Below are positions 45,024 through 52,912 of a DNA stretch of 64,000 nucleotides, piece after piece; position 1 is the stretch's first letter, and each line of letters opens with the position of its first letter. The stretch lies in NCBI RefSeq assembly GCF_900155475.1, contig NZ_FXAM01000001.1:4040881-4104880 (forward strand), read 5' to 3'. The notes beneath the pieces were generated by a model. It did no database searches and was not told the DNA's origin. It worked only from the letters and a program-made list of their open reading frames with translations. This DNA comes from Methylomagnum ishizawai (GTDB taxonomy: Bacteria; Pseudomonadota; Gammaproteobacteria; Methylococcales; Methylococcaceae). Made by a program: the position numbers and the translations under genes.

Positions 45024-46346
45024 TTATCGATGCCTTTCAGTTTCAGGCTTTTTGTCAAGGCTGTCCGCCTCATGGCTAGTATGACTATATGAAGGTTCCT
45101 GTTTCTGTTCGGGTTTGTCAGACTTGCCTTCTGCCTGTGGAGGGACCTCAGTTCCTTCATTCGGTACGTGAGGTGCACGACCATCTTCAGCCATCCTACC
45201 GTCATCGCCGAAAGCTAGAATCCGCATGTCTGTTATACGTTTTCTAATCAAATTTGCCTTTTCGTAAGCACCAAGCTTTTCGAGAAGTAAAACGAGATCA
45301 CGCAAGTCAAAAACGGAGGTCGTTGGCCCTTCTACTGCCTCTAGTATTTTGAAAGCCTTATTAAATTGACCTAAATGTATCAAATGTTCGGCGTTAAAAA
45401 GCATTTGCTGGGTTTTAAAAAGGCGAGCATAAGCGCTTTCTCGCGCAACGGTAGCATATTTGTCCGAGCGTTTATAATCCCTAATAATGGCATACGCTAA
45501 CGATAATATGTTAGCCGCATGCCATCGATAACGCTCTGAAATTGGATTAGGATTTTTAATAAAAGGCCATGCCTGATACAGTTTCTCACGCGCAAGTATT
45601 TTAGTTAAAATATACATCTGTTTCTGCGCTGTCTGCAATGCACCAATCCGCAAGAGAATATGAATATAATCAGGGTACATTACATACGCATTAACTCCCA
45701 TTTGCTCAATATAGCGCGTCAAGAATTCAGCTCCAAGCGCATAATCCTCAAGCCACACCTCACAGAACGATGCAATTTCAAGGAAATCTTCAGCCGTACC
45801 CCGGAGTGCAAATTTGTCATCCCTAGCATCTTTTTTCGTACCTTTACGTGAGCAATATTCAAGATATTCATACAGATGAAGGTACTTTCCTTCCCTTAAT
45901 AAGCTATAGCTGGTACGCAGTATACCCCGCACGCTTTCAGTTTCGACGATAATATCGCGCTCGGAAATAACATCAAGCCAAGGGTGGCGCTCGGAAATAC
46001 TTGAGAGTTTCGCGCTCACTTTCTCTGCTTTGTCGATGGTCTGGCCTATCTTGAGTTCAGTTTGCTCATTTGCAAATTTCTGGATTTTATCTAGGTGCTC
46101 CTGCTGATGCGTCGATAAGCTATCTACTTTACTTTCCAAAGATCGCCATCGATCAACAAATAGCACACTTAAAATCAGGCCAATTGCTACGGAAATGATT
46201 TCTGGATCCTGTAGAAAGTTAGCTTTATTGGTGACACTGTCACCACTAGCTATTTGGTACAAGCTAACAATTAACGTGACAACAATTAATATTATAACTA
46301 TAGTAATTCCAGCATTAATTATAAACCGGCTTTGATCTTTAAACAT
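45024..46346 (-). CDS. Membrane-anchored helical-repeat protein (second gene of the AT-rich operon)
   Basis: A 440-residue protein not matched to a known family. Two membrane helices (~9-31 and ~50-65) are followed by a coiled coil (~66-105, RSLESKVDSLSTHQQEHLD) and a long TPR-like helical-repeat region (~125-375). A charged, low-complexity tail (~390-440) is rich in Glu, Lys and Ser. The start at 46346 is supported by AGAGGGGG upstream; an in-frame ATG 19 codons earlier lies inside the preceding gene. It lies between the VirD4-like ATPase and the ligase and could anchor the soluble ATPase to the membrane or bind substrates through its repeats. Confidence 0.7.
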   Translation of the reverse strand: MFKDQSRFIINAGITIVIILIVVTLIVSLYQIASGDSVTNKANFLQDPEIISVAIGLILSVLFVDRWRSLESKVDSLSTHQQEHLDKIQKFANEQTELKIGQTIDKAEKVSAKLSSISERHPWLDVISERDIIVETESVRGILRTSYSLLREGKYLHLYEYLEYCSRKGTKKDARDDKFALRGTAEDFLEIASFCEVWLEDYALGAEFLTRYIEQMGVNAYVMYPDYIHILLRIGALQTAQKQMYILTKILAREKLYQAWPFIKNPNPISERYRWHAANILSLAYAIIRDYKRSDKYATVARESAYARLFKTQQMLFNAEHLIHLGQFNKAFKILEAVEGPTTSVFDLRDLVLLLEKLGAYEKANLIRKRITDMRILAFGDDGRMAEDGRAPHVPNEGTEVPPQAEGKSDKPEQKQEPSYSHTSHEADSLDKKPETERHR

Positions 46347-46365
46347 TTTGCCCCCTCTTGTGACA

Positions 46366-47736
46366 TTACACATGCATACGCAAGGAATTTGATGGAAAGC
46401 CATCGTTAACTAGCTTTTTTTGGCGCTGCTTTGCAAACAATGGATTCTCGTCAAACCGCCCAATGAAAAAACCATCCTCCAAATAATTCATAAGCCGCAA
46501 AAGCTTTGGTGCTTCGTTAGAAAGAGACAAAACCTGTTGTGTTTTGTCGAGTTGAACCAAGTCCATTGGTTCGTACCTCCCTATAGTTTCAGCTATGCGT
46601 ACTGAATCAAGGTTACGCGATACGCCAAACGCCTGAAATACCCCACAATTATTTATGATTGTAGGGTAATCGAGTGAGTAAAGAGATTGGAGTTGAGAGA
46701 AGTCCTGAAAAAACATCCATACTTGGAGACCATAACCACGAAGTAGCGTTATAGCTTTTTTCAACGCGTCGAGTCGCCCTAACTGTGCGCATTCGTCGAG
46801 AAGAAACAAAGTTCGTTTTAATGGCTTTTCTTCGCGTTCCATGATTTCATTGAGTAACGTTGCCACCCATAGGCGCAAAAGGATTGCATGCGAAATCAAC
46901 TTTGATGGTGGTATTACAATATACAATGTATAATTATTGTTATTAGATATATTAGGAGATCTAGATGATGTACTTAGGTGTTTATTTAATTCAGTTGATA
47001 TAAAAGGCGTCAAAAAACTATGTGCTGTCGATAGAATGCCAGAGCGCTCCTTATCCGCCCTTTGCAGGAATGCGGCAATTGCTTTGTATGGAAAAGTATT
47101 TTTTAGAGAAGTAATAGTATCTAGCGCAACTGCAAGATTGTAGACAACATCATCGCAGTATAGGTAGTCCATAAACTTTTGAAATGACGCTGATTCTTTC
47201 TTCTCTTTCGCTTGAAAAATAATTATACCAAGTACGCCTGCAATTAGAATTTGTGCATTTTGACTCCAGAAGTCGTCAACACCGTTACTACCATCGCCAG
47301 CAAATATTGACGCTAACATGGTTAGCTGTGTTTCTATATATCCACGATTATTAGCTATCAGATCAAGTGGATTGAGGGTGGCTCTATCGACCCCTACCCG
47401 CTCAAGAGTGGCGTTTGATATTACTTCAAATGGGTCGAGGACATAAATACTTTGCCCTAAAACCTGCCTGCGATATCGTGCCGTAACAGCAAAATTCTCA
47501 CCTTTTGGGTCAATCGTAATAACTGGTCCTGCATAATGTAATAGATTGGGAATTATTACTCTTACCCCTTTACCCGAGCCGGTCGGCGCAAACGTGATGA
47601 GATGGCCATCTTTCGGATAACGTTCAGCGGTACTTATATCGGTGAACCGGTGCGAATTGCGAGATGCAGAAAATGGACGATTTTTATTGCTAGACATCCC
47701 TAAAGGCCAGCCCAACAAGAGATTTAAATTTTGCAT
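46366..47736 (-). CDS. VirD4/TraG-like ATPase without membrane anchor (first gene of the AT-rich operon)
   Basis: A 456-residue homologue of type IV coupling proteins. Walker A is FAPTGSGKGV (50-58), followed by VITIDPKGENF, the Walker B TLFLLDECAQLG near 312, and QDFSQLQSLYSLDYPTIINNC, all conserved in VirD4/TraG. Unlike VirD4 it has no N-terminal transmembrane domain. Coupling proteins bring DNA or protein to the secretion channel as hexamers. No relaxase, VirB genes or oriT is visible here. The next two genes are tightly linked (20 and 1 base), so it is probably reused in another function. Strongly AT-rich. Confidence 0.8.
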   Translation of the reverse strand: MQNLNLLLGWPLGMSSNKNRPFSASRNSHRFTDISTAERYPKDGHLITFAPTGSGKGVRVIIPNLLHYAGPVITIDPKGENFAVTARYRRQVLGQSIYVLDPFEVISNATLERVGVDRATLNPLDLIANNRGYIETQLTMLASIFAGDGSNGVDDFWSQNAQILIAGVLGIIIFQAKEKKESASFQKFMDYLYCDDVVYNLAVALDTITSLKNTFPYKAIAAFLQRADKERSGILSTAHSFLTPFISTELNKHLSTSSRSPNISNNNNYTLYIVIPPSKLISHAILLRLWVATLLNEIMEREEKPLKRTLFLLDECAQLGRLDALKKAITLLRGYGLQVWMFFQDFSQLQSLYSLDYPTIINNCGVFQAFGVSRNLDSVRIAETIGRYEPMDLVQLDKTQQVLSLSNEAPKLLRLMNYLEDGFFIGRFDENPLFAKQRQKKLVNDGFPSNSLRMHV

Positions 47737-48081
47737 AAGTTTGATTTCACACCAAGCAATATAGATTTATATATAGGTAATAATTAAAAATCACTTATAC
47801 CGAAGCCGCGCTCTCCTTCTCATCTCATCTCGCCTTAACTCATCCAGATACTGCTTGAAACGCTTCCCTCGTTGACCATCTTCAACACTATAGGTCGCTT
47901 GCAGATGTCTTCTATTTGATGCGCCAGCATCATCGAGCTAACGGGGCTTTCCTCAGCCGACTACGGGAGTAGCCTTCATCCACTCCATGCTTGACCCTCT
48001 AAAATTAGATACATCATACAAGTACACTGTTCCCCATCCCGTCAACGTAACTATTTCCCTTCCCAGCCCGCTACGAATTCG
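47737..48081. other. Intergenic region between the AT-rich operon and the satellite element
   Basis: The right part of this 345-base gap is rich in CT repeats (CTCATCTCATCTCG). On the minus strand an open frame at 47937-47791 reads like the end of a basic helical protein (QYLDELRRDEMRRRARLRYK) but has no start. I take it as a remnant of a gene upstream of the VirD4-like one, perhaps a mobilisation protein. I found no att-like repeat here. Confidence 0.4.
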
Positions 48082-48522
48082 CTATCTTTGGCGCATTTTG
48101 TCATCACCTGTCTTGCGCCGAAGCTCGGCTATTTCCCGCTCCATCTCCTGCGCCCGTTTAATTTTTTGTAGGTCCACCTGGATCTCGTCGAGCCCTCGGT
48201 CGTCGTCGATCCGCTCCACGATCTGCTCCACCATCGTCATCACCAGCGCCTTGCGCCGGGCCAGCGGATCTTCGGGCGTGGGTTCATGGGTATTCTTTCC
48301 ATCATCCCTCAACATTGACCCATTCCCTGTGAGCAACCAATCGGTATTTATGTCGCCATAGCGACCAGCAATCCCACTAAGCATCTCGATAGATGGCTTG
48401 CTCTTTCCATTCTCGACTTCAGACAGGAAGCTTCTCGACACGCCAATAGCATCGGAAAATTGCTTTTGATTCAATGTTTTGTATTCGCGTACAGCGGCTA
48501 TCCTGTCCCCAAATGTCGTCAT
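48082..48522 (-). CDS. CI-like phage repressor (XRE helix-turn-helix)
   Basis: A 146-residue protein. Residues 3-60 are an XRE helix-turn-helix (LNQKQFSDAIGVSRSFLSEVENGKSKPSIEML), followed by GDINTDWLLTGNGSML, the linker common in phage repressors of the short type. A helical C-terminus (~85-145) with many charged residues replaces the peptidase domain of LexA-like repressors. It is divergent from the early operon at 48575, with an operator-like dyad between, the classical lysogeny switch arrangement. It probably keeps the element's early genes off. Confidence 0.85.
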   Translation of the reverse strand: MTTFGDRIAAVREYKTLNQKQFSDAIGVSRSFLSEVENGKSKPSIEMLSGIAGRYGDINTDWLLTGNGSMLRDDGKNTHEPTPEDPLARRKALVMTMVEQIVERIDDDRGLDEIQVDLQKIKRAQEMEREIAELRRKTGDDKMRQR

Positions 48523-48544
48523 ACAGTCAAAACCTCTTACTTGT

Positions 48545-48560
48545 TGTCGATATGGCGACT
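48545..48560. promoter_or_regulatory. Operator-like dyad between repressor and early operon
   Basis: TGTCGATATGGCGACT is an imperfect palindrome (GTCG-N6-CGAC) in the 52-base gap between the divergent repressor and the gene at 48575. The position makes it the probable binding site of the repressor. A second GTCG occurs at the repressor start. Confidence 0.45.
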
Positions 48561-48574
48561 ATTCTCTTGCCCAT

Positions 48575-48847
48575 ATGAACACTGAGCCTACCCAACCCAT
48601 GCACCCCATACAAGCCCTGAAACCGCTCCTGGATCAGCGCGAGGATTTCAGCCTGTACGCCTTCGCCAAGTCCGAGCAATTCAACTACCGCACGGTCAAG
48701 CAAACCGTCCAGCGCTGGGGCCACCGCACCGACAAGGAACCCCACGGCGGCACGGCCAAGCAGATCATGGCCCGCCTCCGGGCGCGGCTATTGGACGACG
48801 CCCAGGCCGGAGCGGCCACGGCAATATCCCCGGAGGATTGCCAGTGA
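48575..48847 (+). CDS. Small predicted DNA-binding protein, first gene of the early operon
   Basis: A 90-residue basic protein (ALKPLLDQREDFSLYAFAKSE ...) with a possible helix-turn-helix at ~28-50 (YRTVKQTVQRWGHRTDKE). I do not recognise the family; a Cro-like or early regulatory function fits its position opposite the repressor. Its last bases overlap the start of the CII-like gene (GTGA), so the two are coupled. Confidence 0.6.
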   Translation: MNTEPTQPMHPIQALKPLLDQREDFSLYAFAKSEQFNYRTVKQTVQRWGHRTDKEPHGGTAKQIMARLRARLLDDAQAGAATAISPEDCQ

Positions 48848-49338
48848 CCTGCGCCTACACCCACATGAACCCGCTGGACGCCCTCTACGTCACCGCCTGC
48901 GAATACCCAGGCGGCATCGAAGCCCTATCCCAGCGCATGGGCAAAACCCCGAACGTCCTCCGCAACAAGCTCAGGCCCGCTATCGACACCCACCACGTCA
49001 ACCTGGAAGAACTCTCCCAGCTGCTCGACTTCCTCGCCGAGGCGCGGATGCCGAACGCCGCCCTGCCGCTACAAGCCCTGTGCTGGCGGCATGGCTACGC
49101 CCTGGTGGAACTGCCGGAAATCGAAGCGGACGGCGACGGCATCTACCGCCAGATGTTGGCGAAGCTGCGGGAGGATGGGGAATTGGCGGCGGACATCGAG
49201 CGGGCCATGGGCGACGACAAGATCGACGCCAAGGAACTCGACCGCATCGAGCGGTCGGCGATGGAAAGCTTGGTGGCCCACCTCGTCCTGTTGGAACAGA
49301 TCAGGGCCAAGGCGCGGGCCGATGCGGCCCATGCGTGA
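48844..49338 (+). CDS. Phage regulatory CII-family (CP76-like) protein
   Basis: A 164-residue protein from a GTG with GGAGGA 6 bases upstream (a TTG two codons earlier is possible). The pattern NPLDALYVTACEYPGGIEALSQRMGKTPNVLRNKL is that of the CII/CP76 regulatory family of P2- and 186-like phages, with the helix-turn-helix at ~18-40. The C-terminal part (~95-160) is helical and acidic. It follows the first early gene by overlap, as cII follows cro-like genes in many temperate elements. Confidence 0.75.
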   Translation: MTCAYTHMNPLDALYVTACEYPGGIEALSQRMGKTPNVLRNKLRPAIDTHHVNLEELSQLLDFLAEARMPNAALPLQALCWRHGYALVELPEIEADGDGIYRQMLAKLREDGELAADIERAMGDDKIDAKELDRIERSAMESLVAHLVLLEQIRAKARADAAHA

Positions 49339-49369
49339 ATGACAAGGATGTCCAGTTCGCTCCATGAGT

Positions 49370-49399
49370 CCCCGGCGGCACGCCGCGCCGGGGTTTTTT
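49370..49399 (+). terminator. Intrinsic terminator or attenuator after the CII-like gene
   Basis: CCCCGGCG and CGCCGGGG form a perfect 8-bp GC stem followed by six T, 31 bases after the CII-like stop. It is immediately ahead of the ribosome-binding site (AAGAGGAA) of the next gene, so downstream expression must read through or start nearby. Confidence 0.8.
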
Positions 49400-49414
49400 A
49401 AAGAGGAACCGGAT

Positions 49415-50305
49415 ATGCAACAGCAAGAACTACTGCCTTTTGAATTCCAGGGTTCCATCCTGCGGGTGGAGCGTGACGAGGACGGCGAGCCGGTGTTCCA
49501 CGCTGGCGACCTCTGCGCGATGCTGGGTTATGCCAACCCCCGCGATGCCGTTGCCCAACACGTCGAGCCATGTGATGTCGTAAAACGCGACGTCACATAC
49601 CCCGACGCAACGGGCAAGCAGCGGAAGACCCAGCTTGAAAACTGGGTCCGGGAACCCGGCCTGTGGTGCCTGATCCTGGGCAGCCATGCGGCGAACGCCC
49701 TGCCCATCCGGCGCTGGGTCACTGCCGAGGTGCTTCCAGCCATCCGCAAGACTGGCGGCTACCGGGTCAAGGACTCCGCCGCCCGGCCCAAGACGCCGAG
49801 CATCGCCCAGCAACTGGCCGCCCATCCGTTACGGCTGCGCCTGCTGAACGAACTCGAACGCGAGCGCAACCCCGAGAAGCGCGAGGCGATTCATCAGCAA
49901 CTCGCCCACGCTTCCGGCCTGCTGGGGCTGCCCACGCCGGACAAGGACAAAATCGGCTTCGACCATGTGCCCGAGCCGGTGCCGTCCATCGTCCAAGAAT
50001 TCTGGGAGGTCTACGACTTCCTGGGCGGCTCGGCCAAGCTGAACCACGCCATCAACGCCCAATTCATCGCCATCAACTTGACCCATTTCCAGCGGGTCGC
50101 CGCTGCCGCCAAAGTCAAGATTCCCCCACTGTCCGATCTGCGCCGCGCCTTGGTCGATTCCCTCGATCCGCGCTACGTCGGGAACAAGCCGGTCCAAAGC
50201 CGCCTGCACCGAGACCACAACAGGACCGCCCAGGCCGGGCAATGCCTGCCGGAGTCGATCCGGTGCTGGCTGTTCGAGCCGGTCCAGCCCCCGCCGCCCT
50301 CCTAA
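49415..50305 (+). CDS. Bro-N antirepressor-like protein with a C-terminal domain shared with the element's primase
   Basis: A 296-residue protein. The N-terminal ~100 residues form a Bro-N domain (FHAGDLCAMLGYANPRDAV, WVTAEVLPAIRKTGGYR), which is found in phage antirepressors and binds DNA. The C-terminal ~100 residues (LNHAINAQFIAINLTHF, SDLRRALVDSLDPRYVGNK, ESIRCWLFEP) closely parallel the end of the primase-helicase at 56300-56599. The ATG is preceded by AAGAGGAA. Bro-N proteins typically relieve repression or act in DNA replication control. Confidence 0.8.
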   Translation: MQQQELLPFEFQGSILRVERDEDGEPVFHAGDLCAMLGYANPRDAVAQHVEPCDVVKRDVTYPDATGKQRKTQLENWVREPGLWCLILGSHAANALPIRRWVTAEVLPAIRKTGGYRVKDSAARPKTPSIAQQLAAHPLRLRLLNELERERNPEKREAIHQQLAHASGLLGLPTPDKDKIGFDHVPEPVPSIVQEFWEVYDFLGGSAKLNHAINAQFIAINLTHFQRVAAAAKVKIPPLSDLRRALVDSLDPRYVGNKPVQSRLHRDHNRTAQAGQCLPESIRCWLFEPVQPPPPS

Positions 50306-50359
50306 GCCAAACAACGCGCTCCCCGGCGCGGACCTAACGGACCCCCTGTAAACGATACC

Positions 50360-50382
50360 CGGCACCGGGCATCCCGGTGCCG
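50360..50382. promoter_or_regulatory. 10-bp perfect hairpin between early genes
   Basis: CGGCACCGGG and CCCGGTGCCG enclose only CAT, giving a very stable hairpin without a T run, 31 bases ahead of the next gene's ATG. It may pause transcription, protect the transcript or act as a site for a protein. Confidence 0.4.
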
Positions 50383-50413
50383 TTCGATCCCCCTTTGCCC
50401 CAAGGAAACCACC

Positions 50414-51133
50414 ATGAGCAAAAAGACCCAAGACTCCCCCGACGACACCAGCCGCCCGGAAATCATCCTGGGCATCCTGGCGAACGCGGCTATGCCCCTG
50501 ACCCGCACCGAAATCTGGGAACGCGCTCCCAAATCCGCGTTCGACACCGAGCGGTCCTATGGCAGCGGCCAAGTGTCCGCCGTATTGAGCCGGCTGCAAG
50601 CCGGAGGCCGGGTGGTCGGCGAGACCGAACCCGGCGACGGCATCAAGCGCTGGCGGCTGGCCGAATCCGCGCCGTCCGTGGCCGAGCCGGAGGCGACACC
50701 GTTCGACGAACCCGCCACCGAGTCCGAAACCTTCCTGGAACAACAACCCGCCGCCGCCGTGGACCATGACGAGGCCGAAGCGTCGCCGACCCACTTCCCC
50801 AGCCACCTCATCGAGGAAGACGAGGACATCGGCGCGTTCGTCGATGTGCCGGACGCGACGGCTCCGCAACCCGCTGGCTGCCTTGCCGAATTCAGCCCGG
50901 CCCCTATCGCTGCCCCCGCCAACCCCGATCCCTTGGGCGACTCGGATTGGCTTTCCCCCGTGCGCCGCCTCCGCCTCCGGCTGAACCCCATGCCGGTCAC
51001 GGACCTGGCGCGGAAAGGGGAACTCCTGCTGGAACTAGCCGACGTGTTGGAAGGCGTGTTGCCGTCCGGGCACATCGACCTGCTGGCGTCCATCCGCGCC
51101 GACCTCCACCGCTTCGCCAACCTGGGAGCCTGA
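50414..51133 (+). CDS. Unknown acidic protein with N-terminal winged-helix-like region
   Basis: A 239-residue protein I do not recognise. Residues ~12-85 look like a winged helix (IILGILANAAMPLTRTEIWE, QVSAVLSRLQAGGRVVGETEPGDGIKRWRL). The middle (~85-175) is low-complexity, Glu/Ala/Pro-rich and probably disordered. The C-terminal ~60 residues are helical (ARKGELLLELADVLEGVL). It could be a regulator of the element. The start has CAAGGAAA upstream; the next gene follows by 3 bases. Confidence 0.6.
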   Translation: MSKKTQDSPDDTSRPEIILGILANAAMPLTRTEIWERAPKSAFDTERSYGSGQVSAVLSRLQAGGRVVGETEPGDGIKRWRLAESAPSVAEPEATPFDEPATESETFLEQQPAAAVDHDEAEASPTHFPSHLIEEDEDIGAFVDVPDATAPQPAGCLAEFSPAPIAAPANPDPLGDSDWLSPVRRLRLRLNPMPVTDLARKGELLLELADVLEGVLPSGHIDLLASIRADLHRFANLGA

Positions 51134-51136
51134 ACC

Positions 51137-51649
51137 ATGGATATCGAAACCCTGATCGCCTTGATCCTGGCGGACATCGCCGCCGACGCCGCCCTCAATA
51201 TCGAGGAACCCATCCGCACCCCCGCCGAAGCCTGGGCGGTGATCCAGGAACGGCTGGATATTTTTTGGGCCGCGGTGAAGAACCCCCAGCCCGGCCCCAC
51301 TCCCTACCGCCACTTGGTAGGTGTGGGCGTGGCCTGTGTCGAGAGCGCCCTGGGCTTGTACGGCTGGGGCGAACTGCCCGATGCGGCCCAAACCGCCCTA
51401 TCCCAGGTTACGAGCCGCTTCGCGCCCAAGGTCGCCACCCTCCACGATGGCTATGGGCGGCTTGTGGCCATGCAGACCGATCTACAGGGCCGCGTCGGCC
51501 TCTCGATGCTGGGAGGCGATAAGGAAGCGTTCCGTACCGGCCTCCGGGCCTTGCTGGCCTGTGTGTTCGTAATCGCCGCCGACCTCGACCTCCGCGCCGA
51601 AGAATTCCCCGCAACCGGCGACGGCGAAACCGTCGCCCAGGCCGCTTGA
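51137..51649 (+). CDS. Hypothetical helical protein
   Basis: A 170-residue alpha-helical, acidic protein without signal peptide or membrane helix. The sequence (IETLIALILADIAADAALNI, YRHLVGVGVACVESALGLYG) resembles small phage-element proteins of unknown function, often next to the regulator genes. No motif could be assigned. It starts 3 bases after the previous gene and ends 11 bases before the next, so it is part of the same early operon. Confidence 0.55.
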   Translation: MDIETLIALILADIAADAALNIEEPIRTPAEAWAVIQERLDIFWAAVKNPQPGPTPYRHLVGVGVACVESALGLYGWGELPDAAQTALSQVTSRFAPKVATLHDGYGRLVAMQTDLQGRVGLSMLGGDKEAFRTGLRALLACVFVIAADLDLRAEEFPATGDGETVAQAA

Positions 51650-51660
51650 GGAGGTACGCC

Positions 51661-52179
51661 ATGTCAGCAACAGCCCACACCATCGAACGCGCTGCCGCCT
51701 TGCTGCCGCTCCCGAAGATCGAAATCGGAATGCGCGTCCGCATCGACTACAGCCATCCCGAGGCGCGGCAATACAAGCAACAGCGTCATACCGGACGGAT
51801 TGGCACCGTGAACCGGGAAAACCCGTTTGGACGTGGCGGACTCATCGCCCAGCCCGACCGCGACAATTGCGCCGGCGGACTGTGGTACGTCCTCTTGGAC
51901 GCCACCGACCGCCGCGAAGCCATCGAGGTTTGCATCTTGGGCGCGGCCCTGGTGCCGGTCGATCCGGCCCCGGAACCCGAATCCCAACTCAGCTTCGACC
52001 TCGTGATGGAAGTCGGCACGCCGGTCGAGTGGCGCGGCGATAGGGTCCTGTACTACGTGGGCACGGACGATCCCGTCTGGGTGAACATCGCCGAGGAGCG
52101 GCTGTGCGAGCCGGGCGAGGAGGATGGTGAAACCGGCGATCCTGGGTTCTACGAGCGCAACGAAGCGGAAGGGGAATAA
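51661..52179 (+). CDS. Hypothetical protein, possible beta-barrel/SH3-like part
   Basis: A 172-residue acidic protein of unknown family, starting at the ATG preceded by GGAGGTACGCC. The segment EIGMRVRIDYSHPE through TGRIGTVNRENPFGRGG and WYVLLDATDRREAIEV has the alternating pattern of a small beta-barrel, such as those found in phage regulatory proteins. The C-terminus is very acidic. It precedes the primase-helicase by 9 bases. Confidence 0.55.
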   Translation: MSATAHTIERAAALLPLPKIEIGMRVRIDYSHPEARQYKQQRHTGRIGTVNRENPFGRGGLIAQPDRDNCAGGLWYVLLDATDRREAIEVCILGAALVPVDPAPEPESQLSFDLVMEVGTPVEWRGDRVLYYVGTDDPVWVNIAEERLCEPGEEDGETGDPGFYERNEAEGE

Positions 52180-52912
52180 GGCGCGGCCATGAACCCAGAA
52201 CTCCACAACGCCATCCGCCGGCGGTTGGACCGCGATTTCCACTTCAAGGAACACGGGAAATGGTTGCAGGACGGCGAATGCCCGGAGTGCGGCAAGAAAA
52301 CCCTGTACACCCCTGCGGATGGCCCGTGGGTGATCCGGTGCAACCGCATCAACCATTGCGGCTACGAACGGCACATCAAGGAGCTTTACGACGATCTCTT
52401 CAACACCTGGAGCGAACGCCACCCGAAAACCCCGGAGAACCCGAACGCCGCCGCCGACGCCTACCTCCGGGACGCCCGCGGCCTCGACCTCGCCAAGATC
52501 GCGGGCTGGTACACCCAAGAATCCTACTGGGATTCCACCCTCAAAATCGGAAGCGCCACCGTGCGCTTCCCCCTCCTCGGCATCGGCTACTTCGAGCGGA
52601 TCATCGACCAGCCGCACCGCTTCGGCCACAGGAAGGCCACGATCCACGGAAGCTATAAGGGGCAATGGTGGGTGCCACCCGGCTTGGTGCTACACAGCGC
52701 CGAACGGATTTTCATCACCGAGGGCATCTTCGACGCGATGGCCCTGGTGCAGGCCGGGTATGCCGCCGTGTCGGCCCTGTCCTCGAATCACTACCCGGAT
52801 CAGGCGCTCCAAGCCCTGGCCGCGCAATGCGCCGGGACGGGTCGCCCGGAACTGGTATGGGCGCTGGACTCGGACAAGGCCGGGAAGAAGTACACCCTGG
52901 AATGGGTGAAGC

